From NCBI GenBank assembly GCA_964200075.2, contig CAXNAA020000152.1, forward strand, positions 1 to 26,024: DNA of 26,024 nucleotides. Direction: 5' to 3'. Every line of letters starts with the position of its first letter. Within the stretch, counting starts at the first letter, position 1. The DNA comes from Sphacelaria rigidula (Eukaryota; Phaeophyceae; Sphacelariales). Positions 17,470 to 25,805 of this stretch are shown piece by piece. The notes under the pieces are model-generated. The model searched no databases. It had not been told where the DNA came from and saw only the letters and a list, made by a program, of their open reading frames with translations. The translations under genes and the position numbers were made by a program.

Positions 17470-18583
17470 TATACTTTCAATAACAAGAGCAATGATCGCC
17501 CGAGGTCGGCGACCGCACTTGACCCCAACAGTAGCCCCATCTGGACGTGGACACCCTTCCCCAACTCGTCACAAGCGTTGACCAGTTGCGTGTTGCAGTC
17601 CGTCAACGACGCGTGGTTCTTCTCCAGTTCCTCGTTGCGCCGCGACACTGAGCACATCGCACTTCCTTTGATTTGTCTGAAGCGCGGGCCTCGGCGAGCT
17701 TATAGGCGAACATTAGAGCTGCAAACAGCGCGCCGGCGAGCTCCGCGACCTCTGCTTGTTATCTGGCATCGAGTGCTCTCTCTAGAGTCCTGCATCTTTT
17801 CTTTAGTGCTGTGTTGCTGGCCACGAGTTTCCGGTTCTACGCCACCAGCTGGTGTCGTTCCGTCCGCAACCAGTCCCGCTCCGTCACGGCGCTACTTGCC
17901 ATCATCCCCACCGTGTGTCCCAACTCAAATGCACGACGCTCGGCCGCCACCGCCGCCACCGCCGCTCTTCATCCCCTCTTCGTCGCGCGACGCCGTGCTG
18001 CCACGGCCGTACTCCACACCAAGACCAGCACCGCCACAAACAAAAACCCGCTAGCCGTGGTCCAGTCCGTAGTCCGCATCGGAACCTTGCCCCCGCGACG
18101 ATCAGCGACCACCACCGCGCAGGAATTCCCCGCCCTCTCTTTCCGTACCGGGACAGGGGACATCTCAGCGCTCGGTACGAGCAAGTTTTTCTTCGTCACG
18201 GCTTCGTGCACGACAACTGCTGTGGAATGCCCGGCTGGCGCTGAGCAAACCGGTGGCGTAACCGACCACGGAGGACTAGTACCAAGGCGTTGCACGTCTT
18301 CGCCTTGGCTTCCCTGCCCTTGAAAACGATAGAACGAGGAGGCAGCGGCGGTCGACGGGTCCCCAAGCAGAAGGAAGACTGGATAGTCGGGCGCAGGCGA
18401 GAGTATGTGACTCATCACATGCTCCACCTCTGTCGAGGCATTTGATATTTTTTGCAACCTCAGCAGAAGATGGTCTCGTGACAGGGCGTGCCTGCCCGCG
18501 CCAGCTGCTGCAGCAGCTTCCCACGGGGTTTGACAAGTGGATAATAAAGGTTGACGCCGTACCCTGTGCCGCTGGTAATATTT
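17470..18583 (-). pseudogene. Decayed membrane plus coiled-coil protein gene
   Basis: One minus frame, open from 18583, reads through about 325 codons with only three stops (TGA 17971-17969, TAG 17839-17837, TAA 17761-17759). It then shifts by one base near 17650 into a frame open to 17469. Order: Ala-rich region, Ser/Pro-rich region, a hydrophobic segment ASGFLFVAVLVLVWSTAVAA (about 18055-17996) followed by Arg/Lys, then helix-like text (ERDWLRTERHQLVA, NRKLVASNTALKKRCRTLER, AEVAELAGALFAALMFAYK) and RRNEELEKNHASL after the shift. A single-pass membrane anchor with a coiled coil is the best reading. Family unknown. GC content is higher than the flanks, which by itself lowers stop frequency. 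It could also be a gene with introns over the stops, but no clear splice signals were seen. Confidence 0.42.
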
Positions 18584-18589
18584 TTATGC

Positions 18590-19130
18590 TGCACTGCGCT
18601 GCCGTATGTATCACTACACCGAACAGTACTGTACTCTCCTAGTCTGTTATCGCTGTACTTGCAGGGTGATGTATGGCACTGCACTACTGAACTTTTTTCC
18701 CGCACTGAGTGTTCACTGTTCTCGCAACACCGACTGTGCCATCATGTACTACCCCACGGCATTATCATGTACTGTAATGATGGAGTGTCCTCTGCTGTAT
18801 TACCGTAGGGCACCAAGGTACGACGCTTGACTTGAAGGATTATACACCGCCTGCCTGCTCTTCGACTTCATGCACGAGGACGCAGTGCCACTCTCATGCA
18901 GGAAATGACTATCTGTGTACAGAACTATTTGACAAAATCTGTGATACTGTCTGTATCATAAGTCCCTCCGATTTTAAGTTCGCGAATTTGATTCCCCCCG
19001 ATTTCTCCAACTTGATTTTGAAGAAATCGGGGTTGAAAAAATCGAGATTCGTTGCCACAAAAGATGGTCCTAGATCGTCTCATCGACGGGCAACAGTGAC
19101 TCCTACATTTTTTCTTCATAGTGTCATGCT
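18590..19130. other. No gene; short hairpin at 18996-19032
   Basis: CCCCGATTTCT (18996-19006) and AGAAATCGGGG (19022-19032) form a perfect 11-bp stem with a 15-base loop. Related words (GATTTTAAG, AAAAATCGAGATTCG) flank it. 18600-18790 is rich in TGTACT/ACTGTAC words, also seen near 3330 and 22195. Confidence 0.55.
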
Positions 19131-19148
19131 GTTATAGTCCTTCATAGG

Positions 19149-19491
19149 TGGTTTTCGGTTCTGCAGGGTCAGTGTCTTCTGCGTCGCTACGACTCTTGAT
19201 TTTCGGTCGAGCTTTCTCTATGTTTGGAAGTTGAAATGAGTTCATTTTGCGCAGATATTCCAGACGGAGGATGGGTGGAGATTGACGGTTACTTTTTGGT
19301 TCTGTAGGATCAGTGTCTCTTGCCTTGTTTCGATTCTTCATTTTCGTTCGGGTTTTGTTGTTTTTCTTAGGTTAAATGAGTTCATCTCGCGTAGATTTCT
19401 CGGACGGAGAATGGGTGGAGCTTCATGGTTATCTTTTCCGTTGTGCAGGATCAGTCTCCTCTGCCTTTTTCCAATTCTTTTTCGGTCGAGT
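19149..19491. repeat. 141-bp tandem repeat, about 2.4 units
   Basis: The word TCAGT (start of TCAGTGTC in the first two units) begins at 19169, 19310 and 19451, a period of exactly 141 bp (47 codons). Other shared text: GGTTCTGYAGGRTC, AAATGAGTTCATYTYGCG and GACGGAGRATGGGTGGAG. On the minus strand 19132-19341 is open and encodes DTDPTEPKSNRQSPPILR, LRKMNSFQLPN and AEDTDPAEPK. The third unit keeps these words only across two frames. This may be a decayed repeat-containing exon. Confidence 0.75.
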
Positions 19492-19642
19492 TTGATCATC
19501 GTCGACGGTATTTGAGGTCCAAAGGGACAGCAAGAAGGAGAACGAGTTATCTCTGAATCATATCTTTGCCTCTGAGCACTCTTGTATGTGGGCGACGGCT
19601 GATGCCGGTAGCAACAATCCTCATTACCCTTAGCCTTGGGAA

Positions 19643-19790
19643 ACGCTCCATCGAGCGGTGGCGCGAAGCGCCGAAACCCTTGAACTTCATTTTATGACAT
19701 TTTTTTCAAGGGTTCTCCTGTAAACAGGTGTCGGTTTGTGACGCCCAACAGCGCAGCATTTTCCCGCACCCCTGCGCACCATGTGCCAGT
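19643..19790 (+). repeat. Dispersed repeat block a, copy 2, with conserved hairpin
   Basis: GGTGGCGCGAAGCGCCGAAACC (stem 19660-19672) and downstream CTGTAAACAGGTGTCGG, CAACAGCGCAGCATTTTC. Counterpart of 11313-11470. Confidence 0.65.
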
Positions 19791-20158
19791 ATTCGATGCG
19801 TCCGTTTCGGCTCTCCCATTTTTTACTGTGAATTGCCGTTTCCCTACGTCGAATTAGCCCTTTTTCCGCTGAATTAACTGTGCGACCAGTGATTTTCCTA
19901 GCTGTTTGCCTCTCCTTCGTGCCGGTGAGCTGTTCACCAGAATGTCACGTTTCCCTACTTGGAATTAAAATAACCTGTTTCCGCGGCACTCTTCATTTAT
20001 CTCTCCTCCTATGGGTTCAACGCACGGAATCTGACACCAGTCACGTACCGAGCCTACTTCCCCAGAACCAGTGACATTCCCAGCCGTTTGGCCTCCGTTT
20101 TGCACCGGTGACTTCATCATGGCCGGTCACTGCATGTACCGGTGTTTGCTCTACACGT

Positions 20159-20325
20159 TGGGCGGGTCAAACTGTTCTAGATACTTTTTCGCTTCTCGGC
20201 TTTTCCATATTCGAATTGCTGTGGTCGGCGGAAGTGCGCGACGCCGGGCACATCGACAACGATTCCTTCTGCACATCATTTCAGTCGCGTATCTGCTGCG
20301 CCGCTGTGTATCGCTGTATATAGCC
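20159..20325 (+). repeat. Dispersed repeat block b, copy 2
   Basis: Counterpart of 12163-12325, with the same order of words and about 80-85 percent identity by eye. It runs directly into the miniature element array that starts near 20333. Confidence 0.8.
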
Positions 20326-20358
20326 CAGGAAGAACGTCCGTCGCGGTCAAACGGTTAC

Positions 20359-20456
20359 CCCTCTGGCGGCTAGCGTAGGTCATCTGTTGAATCGGCATCA
20401 ATTCCACCTGAAAGCAGTATGCATGATCCAGATGGACTACTCTCACAGTCCAACGG
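20359..20456 (+). mobile_element. 98-bp subfamily element
   Basis: TTAC (20355-20358) and TCAA (20457-20460) flank exactly 98 bp. Left end CCCTCTGGCGGCTAGCG, interior GAATCGGCATCAATTCCACC and TATGCATGATCCAGATGG, right end CTCTCACAGTCCAACGG. Confidence 0.75.
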
Positions 20457-20460
20457 TCAA

Positions 20461-20612
20461 CCTCGTGACCGCGAGCGTATGCGATCTGTTGAATCGGCGC
20501 AATTCCTCTGAATTTTTAGGTGTAAACGGTGTCATTTCAATACATGGCCTACTCTCGCGATAACCCTTTGACCGCCATAACGGATGGCCTATATATGGTG
20601 GCGGTCAAAGCC
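20461..20612. mobile_element. Two further palindromic elements
   Basis: 20461-20559 starts CCTCGTGACCGCGAGCG and ends CCTACTCTCGCG. ATAA (20560-20563) follows, then 20564-20612 runs from CCCTTTGACCGCCATAAC to GGTGGCGGTCAAAGCC. The second is a shortened copy of 13781-13856 and, like it, is followed by the TTTTTCCGTA sequence that leads into block d. Confidence 0.6.
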
Positions 20613-20627
20613 TCGGATTTTTCCGTA

Positions 20628-20979
20628 CTATTAATACAAATGCCTCAGCACGATATATGCACACACCGATATCTGAGCGCATCGAGTAACCCTTGGTCGT
20701 TGTGCTCCCGGGGACAGTCCAGGAGTTGTATTGTATAGTAAGCTGAAGGAGTACGGTACAGCACTGCACTACACACGCAGGTGCAGAACACGAGAGTGTA
20801 GCGGTGTGTACCTATGTTCAAACATCCAACTGCCAGAATGAAATCCGGCGCGTTGAATTAAATTACGTACACCACCAGTCGTTTTCTGCGTCACGAAGGG
20901 TAAAACAACTTGAATACCCCGAAGCAGCTATGATTTGGTGCCGAACACATGGGGGCATACCTTTCGATATACGAGGAGT
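20628..20979 (+). repeat. Dispersed repeat block d, copy 2 (empty site)
   Basis: Counterpart of 15297-15616. Here the sequence runs uninterrupted from the miniature element through CCGTACTATTAATACAAATG into block d. It therefore preserves the site where the 1419-bp element inserted in the other copy. Confidence 0.85.
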
Positions 20980-21384
20980 TATGACACGTTCGCGAGATTA
21001 AGAACGGATTTTGTTTCCGGAACGGGAGATTTTTCGGTTTTCACACAAGGCGGTCTAATCGTCCGAAAAGGCCGTCATCCCCCTGAAAGCCCGTGATCTA
21101 CCGGGAATTCAGTGCAATCAGATTTAAAATCGATGACGCCTTCCATGAGATACGGCTGAAAATGTGCATTTTTTTTGTTCTTCATTTTGACACATTCTTC
21201 CTTGATTTCTGTACTGACCTCGTCGATTTCAAATCTTTTTGCACTCTGATTCCCGTCAGATCACGGGCATTCAGGGGAGTGACAGACCTTGCAAACGAGT
21301 CGACCGTCTTGGTGAAAGTCACGGGAAAGCGTCCGTTCCGAGAGAAAAAAAATCCGTTCCTAATCTGTCGAACATGTTGTCATA
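20980..21384. mobile_element. 405-bp foldback element, possibly TA-flanked
   Basis: Ends TATGACA (20980-20986) and TGTCATA (21378-21384). Arms of about 170 bp: CGAGATTAAGAACGGATTTT on the left against AAAATCCGTTCCTAATCTG on the right; CCCCCTGAAAGCCCGTGATC against GATCACGGGCATTCAGGGG; AGATTTAAAATCGATGACG against CGTCGATTTCAAATCTTTT. It begins exactly where homology to block d ends. A TA on each side could be the target duplication, with TGACA as the true terminus. Confidence 0.72.
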
Positions 21385-21464
21385 TGTAGTTATCTGTCAT
21401 GTTAGAGTGATGCTGATTAAACAGATTACCCAACTATGCTCGCGGTCAAACGTTTAATATGGGC

Positions 21465-21497
21465 AACAGGTATAGTAGATCGATCTACTGTTACCTG
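21465..21497. repeat. 33-bp loopless palindrome
   Basis: ACAGGTATAGTAGATC is followed directly by GATCTACTGTTACCTGT. The arms are complementary apart from a one-base slip, with AGATCGATCT at the centre and no spacer. Confidence 0.85.
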
Positions 21498-21765
21498 TCG
21501 TGACAACAAATGCCGTGAATTTTCCTCTGAAGGAGGAGTGAATGCCTTGCGGAATTCCTACCTAATGGTGTTTGCTTCCGTCTCAGATGTTTTTGACCGT
21601 TTGTTTAGGTGGTGAGTGCTGCTGCGGGATGTGCATCGCGTTTTGACACTGAAGAAATACTCGCGATACAAAAACAACTGACTGTATCGGTATGTAGTTG
21701 ATGTGCGGCATAAACCGGTCACAAAGTCGTCACCCGAAAATTCGAATGAAATTTCATCAGGGATG
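21495..21765 (+). repeat. Dispersed repeat block e, copy 2
   Basis: Counterpart of 16488-16765 (GTGTTTGCTTCCGTCTC, GTGAGTGCTGCTGCGG, ACTGTATCGGTATGTAG, GGTCACAAAGTCGTCA). Confidence 0.75.
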
Positions 21766-21836
21766 TTAACCCTTTTGTAACTCACAATGGAAAATTGATC
21801 ATTTGCAATCGACGGTTTTTGAGCAAGATTTGGTTA

Positions 21837-22586
21837 ATGGTTCACAGCTTAGACGCAACAATATTTGCCCAACGCTTATGTTTCAGCCCCGTGCGAGTGA
21901 CAAGTGGAACAAGAGAAGGTTTCCTATCTCCCTGTTGGGGCGAGGTCAAGGACCCGTCGGCGTTTTTTTTCTACACTCATAAGCTCCTTCCCCGGCCACA
22001 GTGCGCGGCAAGCCTCTGTGAAGCATGCTTCCCGCCTGACCTGCACGCCCTTCCCGCTGCAGTTTATACTCTTTGCGGCGTCATAACAACAAGGGCGACG
22101 CCGATGACACATTTTGCCATATTTATGAACTATCAGTGTAATACAATTCCAGGCAGTCACCTTTCCGTGCCGCCGAGGGTGCTGCGATATTGCCCTGTAC
22201 AGTACTGGGTATGTTTACAGCAGTTTGGGGTACTCTTGACTGCAGACTTACGTCATGCACAACATCGTGCTCATGCACGTCCCGACAGCACCATCCCGCC
22301 GTTTGAAAAATCTATAGAGGCGACGCAGACGCCATGTGCCCTGCAGTTATGCACCTTCACTGTGGTGCAGGCTGAGTCTGCCGAGAGTCGTCGCCCCAGG
22401 GGTGACGTTTTACTGCTTCGTTTCATGTCTGTATCGTATTTTGAAAATATCTCTGTAAAACGCGAGGCATGCACAAAACTGCGCTCTGCCAAGCACGTGC
22501 CGACAACATCATACTGCGGGTTGACTATTGCACAACGGCGTAGCGAAAGGCATAGTTGCCCCCACAACATCTATACCGCGGGTTGA
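21837..22586 (+). CDS. Candidate 249-aa ORF inside the TTAA insertion
   Basis: The longest frame in the window: ATG at 21837-21839, stop at 22584-22586 (TGA). The frame is also open back to 21795. The predicted product is Cys-rich (about 18 Cys), with stretches such as ASLCEACFPPDLHALP, RYCPVQYWVCLQQFGVLL and ALQLCTFTVVQAESAES. I see no signal peptide at the ATG, no DDE/D transposase motif and no known zinc-finger spacing. By a simple stop-frequency estimate a frame this long is unexpected by chance in 26 kb (well below one), which is the main support. A short internal duplication (ACAACATC near 22504 and 22564) lies at its end. It could be cargo of the element, a captured host fragment, or chance. 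Confidence 0.3.
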   Translation: MVHSLDATIFAQRLCFSPVRVTSGTREGFLSPCWGEVKDPSAFFFYTHKLLPRPQCAASLCEACFPPDLHALPAAVYTLCGVITTRATPMTHFAIFMNYQCNTIPGSHLSVPPRVLRYCPVQYWVCLQQFGVLLTADLRHAQHRAHARPDSTIPPFEKSIEATQTPCALQLCTFTVVQAESAESRRPRGDVLLLRFMSVSYFENISVKREACTKLRSAKHVPTTSYCGLTIAQRRSERHSCPHNIYTAG

Positions 22587-22589
22587 TCG

Positions 22590-23300
22590 TTCCCGACCGT
22601 TGCACAGACATACTTCATGCTGCATGAGATTCATGACGCCGGCTACCGCTATCGTCTCGTGCCGTCTACTCTTGTGGCCGACTTTTCACGACATGCTTAC
22701 ACATCTTGCACGGAGTGTCGCCGCAAGTCAGTGCTGTATCCTGCTGTATTACTGACTGTAGTGTTTTTCATCTGGCCTGATTACGGTAGGCGGTGCCCGT
22801 TCGCTCCCTCCCGTGTGCATGTATATCGTCTGTGCGGACGCCTGCGATTACGCCCGCCATGCACAACCCACTGTGTCTTCCACATTTGGTGACGGGATTT
22901 CGCTGGGTTCGGCCATACTATGCTGTATGTACGGTGTGGCTTGATAAACTCGCCACCTGATGCTGCAGCCCGCTAAATCGGTGCTTTCCTTATCTTCAAA
23001 TAAATGCTGATATACCGTTGTGCCTGGTTGGACCCTGGAACCCATTGCTGTTTTTTTCATGGAATGTTTCACAGTGGTTTTGCTGATTATTGTAGATGGA
23101 TACAAGTGGATACACTTCATCCGTTGCGTGGTATGATTGGACAAACCTCACCCGACCTCTCCAGGGAGGACGTTCTTCTTCGGTCTTTCATTATAGCAAT
23201 GGTTACCGTCGGCTTTTTCTGTTTCCATCTTTTCCTTTCGGCCAGGTCTTCTCATAATAAGGCGTTTGGCCAGGGGCCGGGAGGGGAGGGTTCCAAAAGG
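22590..23300. other. Remainder of the TTAA insertion, no gene recognised
   Basis: Contains short frames on both strands without motifs and ACTGTA/GCTGTAT-rich words (22720-22770, 22918-22940). The last 60 bp are G-rich and hold the right terminal repeat. Confidence 0.4.
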
Positions 23301-23305
23301 GGTAA

Positions 23306-24070
23306 CACAATTTCTCTGAAAAAAACGTAGGTGATACAAATGAATATATTGTTTGGGCGATTCAGCGCCAATTTTCCCCGGAGTACAGTAGTGGTAGTTC
23401 GAGGCTTTGCGGATTGAGACACCTCGAAAAATCTTGCTATACTTTTCTGACAGGTTTCCAGCGCTCTTGACACTTTCTACCATAGCTCCCCCCAAAAAAG
23501 TGCATGATTTTGGAAGGCAAAATCTTCATGTGAATCGAAATGGGAAAAGCCGAGCACAGCGAGCAGCTGGGAATTCTCACGCTTGGGTTCGTTCTCGCTA
23601 ATGTTGCCAATATGAGGCGCTTCATGCAGCCTGAACCCAAACATCAGACGCTGTATGGCAATTTTTATCGCGACACGTTCGGTTGGTTTTGGGGGGGGGC
23701 TATCGTAGAAAGTGCCTCTTTCCGACCTTTTCGTACGTCCACTTCGACTTTTAGCCAGATGAATAATTTCTCAATACAGTAAACTCTTGACAAAAAACTT
23801 CGAAATCTCTCTCAGAGAACGTTTTTGGGTCACTTGAGAAACCGTTTTCGTGGACGATTCGACAAATTATTCATCCGGCCAAAAGCCAGAGTGGGCGCAC
23901 AAGAGTTCAAATACGTGCGCTAAAATCCTCCCAGAGGGCACAGCATCACGTTTTGACGAGGTGGCACAATCTGCCCAACCACGTATGGCGACGAAAATCG
24001 GCACTGAATATTCAAAATAGGCCTTTTTGTAGAGATTGTTCGTTGCAAGACAGCAAACGGCTTCATACGA
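23306..24070. mobile_element. Large foldback element, block f copy 2, interrupted
   Basis: Counterpart of 16766-17285: CACAATTTCTCTGAAAAAAA, ATTCAGCGCCAATTTTCCCC, GGCTTTGCGGATTG, CCAGATGAATAATTTCTC and ATTATTCATCCGGCCAAAAG, ATCGGCACTGAATATTC, CAGCAAACGGCTTCATACG. Interrupted at 23469-23715 by a smaller element. Confidence 0.75.
23469..23715. mobile_element. 247-bp insertion with TIRs and CTCTT duplication
   Basis: The left end GACACTTTCTACCATAGC with CCCCCC and the right end, in reverse complement GCACTTTCTACGATAGC with CCCCCC, form a 24-bp inverted repeat. CTCTT flanks it on both sides (23464-23468, 23716-23720). The homologous site in copy 1 (near 16920-16930) reads GCGCCCTTTCCAACC without the insert. 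Superfamily not assigned. Confidence 0.75.
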
Positions 24071-24079
24071 TTACCCGCC

Positions 24080-25100
24080 CCTTGGGTTTGTAGTGCCTTT
24101 GCGTTCCGCGCTGTGTTCTGCATGTCGTTAGGGCATCATGGTGTTGCGGTGCGTTCCGTTTAACTTCCTGTGTCCACGTCTCAGCGGACTCTTCGACCGT
24201 CAGGGGTACCGCCGTCCATCTCGAAAGCTTTTCATTTGTGGAATCAAGTTCGGTTCTACCGAAAGTTTAATCGGCATCATGTTCACTTGACGATCGGAAG
24301 ACACGACATCGAATCATGGTATCGCTCTTCCCATCCTTCCTCGTGCTGATCTTTGTTTGCTTTATTATTTTTCGTTGAGTTACAAGCAGATTGGTGCAAA
24401 GTCACGCGCCACGTGCTCAGAAAATGAGCAGCCACGGCTTCAGCTGTGTGTTTCCTGTTCGCGGGGGGTACTCAATTAATCAGATCCACTTTAAATCGTG
24501 TTGGGTTGTGTCAAGCCTACCCATGTGCCACTGTCGACAGGAGATCCATGTCCCTCTTCGGGCTGAAGCAAAACAAGAAGTCGTTTCTGGAACCGGCATC
24601 GTTTTCACTCGAAAGTTGAACAGCATGATGTTCATTTGACAATCTGAAGACACGACATGAAATCGTGCAGCTGATCTCCATTGAGCAGTCTTCCTCTCGG
24701 GGCAGGGCTTGCACCACTGGAGCGTGCTTTGATCTTGCACGCGTACCCGATCGTCTCAACTGTACTTCCTTCCCCCCTTTCTCCGCACTGCCGCAGCTGG
24801 TGCTACTACTGTTATGGCATGCGCAAGTTTTGCTCATCAGAACTAGCTGGATGCGACGGTATTCACTTCAATTTCGAATTTGAATTGGCATCATCTCAGC
24901 GGGTGATGATCCTTCGTGTGAGTGTATTGTGCGCGTGTCTCACACAAATCATCGTCTCGCATTGGATCTGAACCCTTTTTTGCAAGGTCACATACTAGGT
25001 GCTCAGCTGATGAGCAGCTATTAATACGACTTTTTCTTCACAGTGCCATGTGCCACGGCGCATCACCCGTGCTCATGTATTTTGGCTGTCGATCCATCGA
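24080..25100. repeat. Weak direct repeats, about 350 bp apart; no gene
   Basis: ATGTTCACTTGACGATCGGA with AGACACGACAT near 24271-24310 recurs at 24629-24660. GTGCTCAG...ATGAGCAGC occurs at about 24412 and 24999. GGCATCAT/GGCATCG words next to them recall the interiors of the miniature elements. Frames here are short and without motifs. Confidence 0.45.
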
Positions 25101-25104
25101 ACGT

Positions 25105-25120
25105 GGCGGCGAAAGCCGCC
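25105..25120 (+). repeat. Hairpin related to block a, altered stem
   Basis: GGCGGC-GAAA-GCCGCC, preceded by CATCGAACGT and followed by GAAACC, as in the copy at 19660. The stem has a different sequence from the other two copies but remains fully paired. Confidence 0.6.
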
Positions 25121-25124
25121 GAAA

Positions 25125-25690
25125 CCTTATATATATAATATAATTTCCCCTCAGACAGCTCCATGTCATTTCACTGGGTCCGGTTGGATTCCGCTGTCGA
25201 CCTCCTTTACGCGGGCTGATGGGCATAGCTGAACGTACAAGATGTACATGATCATATGCGACAGTTTTGTCTTTGTTTCACCATGGATATTTCGAGAACT
25301 TCGACCTCGATGTTTTTCCACCACGGAGTTTTGTCGCAAGAAAAACAGCAAATGAGCCAGGGTATCTATCCTCCCGATTTGGCTGAATTCAGATATGAAC
25401 TACAATCCTTGGCCAATTTTCGTGAATAAAGCCAACCCTCCTGGACCCTCACAGAGCAATTTTTCGCAGTTCTCTCTGTTGAAAATGTCGAGAAGAAGTC
25501 TGAGGGGGATTAACATGAGTTCTTCAGGTTGAGCCGTTCCAATCCGCTGAAGAGAAGCAGGATTTCCACTTGGATTCACCAAGATCGAACTAGTAATTCA
25601 TGAAGGTGGAGTTTTCTCGAAGCATGAAGACATGAAAGTTCGAATCCATGGAATCCATCGGCAGTACAGAGCATTCCAACCGTGTATCCC
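25125..25690. other. No gene recognised
   Basis: An AT-rich tract (TATATATATAATATAA) at 25128-25143, then unremarkable sequence. The frames present are about 60 codons and have no motifs. Confidence 0.45.
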
Positions 25691-25712
25691 GCTTTGTTTG
25701 AACGTCCGTAAA

Positions 25713-25716
25713 CCCC

Positions 25717-25750
<34 letters not shown>

Positions 25751-25805
25751 CATTCCCCCACCTTTTCTTCTTTTTTTTTTTTTTTGTTTTTTATTTTTTT
25801 TGAAA
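25713..25805. repeat. Long poly-C then poly-T tract
   Basis: About 35 C with single interruptions (25713-25747), then CCCATTCCCCCACC and a T run of about 50 bases with a few other bases. It produces spurious poly-Pro/poly-Phe (plus) and poly-Gly (minus) frames. Length here is likely to be unreliable in assemblies. Confidence 0.9.

Larger units (their letters stand above)
21770..23301 (+). mobile_element. 1532-bp TTAA-flanked insertion, piggyBac-like ends
   Basis: CCCTTTTGTAACTC follows TTAA (21766-21769). The other end, in reverse complement from 23301, is CCCTTTTGGAACCCTC, flanked by GTAA (23302-23305). In copy 1 of the segment, blocks e and f abut at this place (16765/16766), which acts as the empty site. 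TTAA targets and CCC-starting short inverted repeats are the mark of the piggyBac superfamily. The 1.5-kb interior is too short for a typical transposase of that family and none is seen, so it is presumably mobilised in trans. Its first 70 bases match the small elements at 5888 and 7285. Confidence 0.6.

Noticed and set aside
17759-17971. All three stops in the decayed coiled-coil frame could come from C-to-T changes (CGA, CAG, CAA), suggesting directed mutation or a reassigned genetic code
   Set aside because: Every stop codon is one C-to-T step from a sense codon, so this is true of any stop and carries no information.
17407-18054. 215-codon plus-strand frame with a Pro-rich end
   Set aside because: It begins at GTG, is antisense to the more protein-like minus frame, and its Pro runs come from C-rich simple sequence.
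19640-19685. Hairpin followed by GAAAC, resembling stem II and the GAAA of a hammerhead ribozyme
   Set aside because: The obligatory CUGANGA before stem II and a cleavage triplet with pairing stems I and III are not present in any of the three copies.
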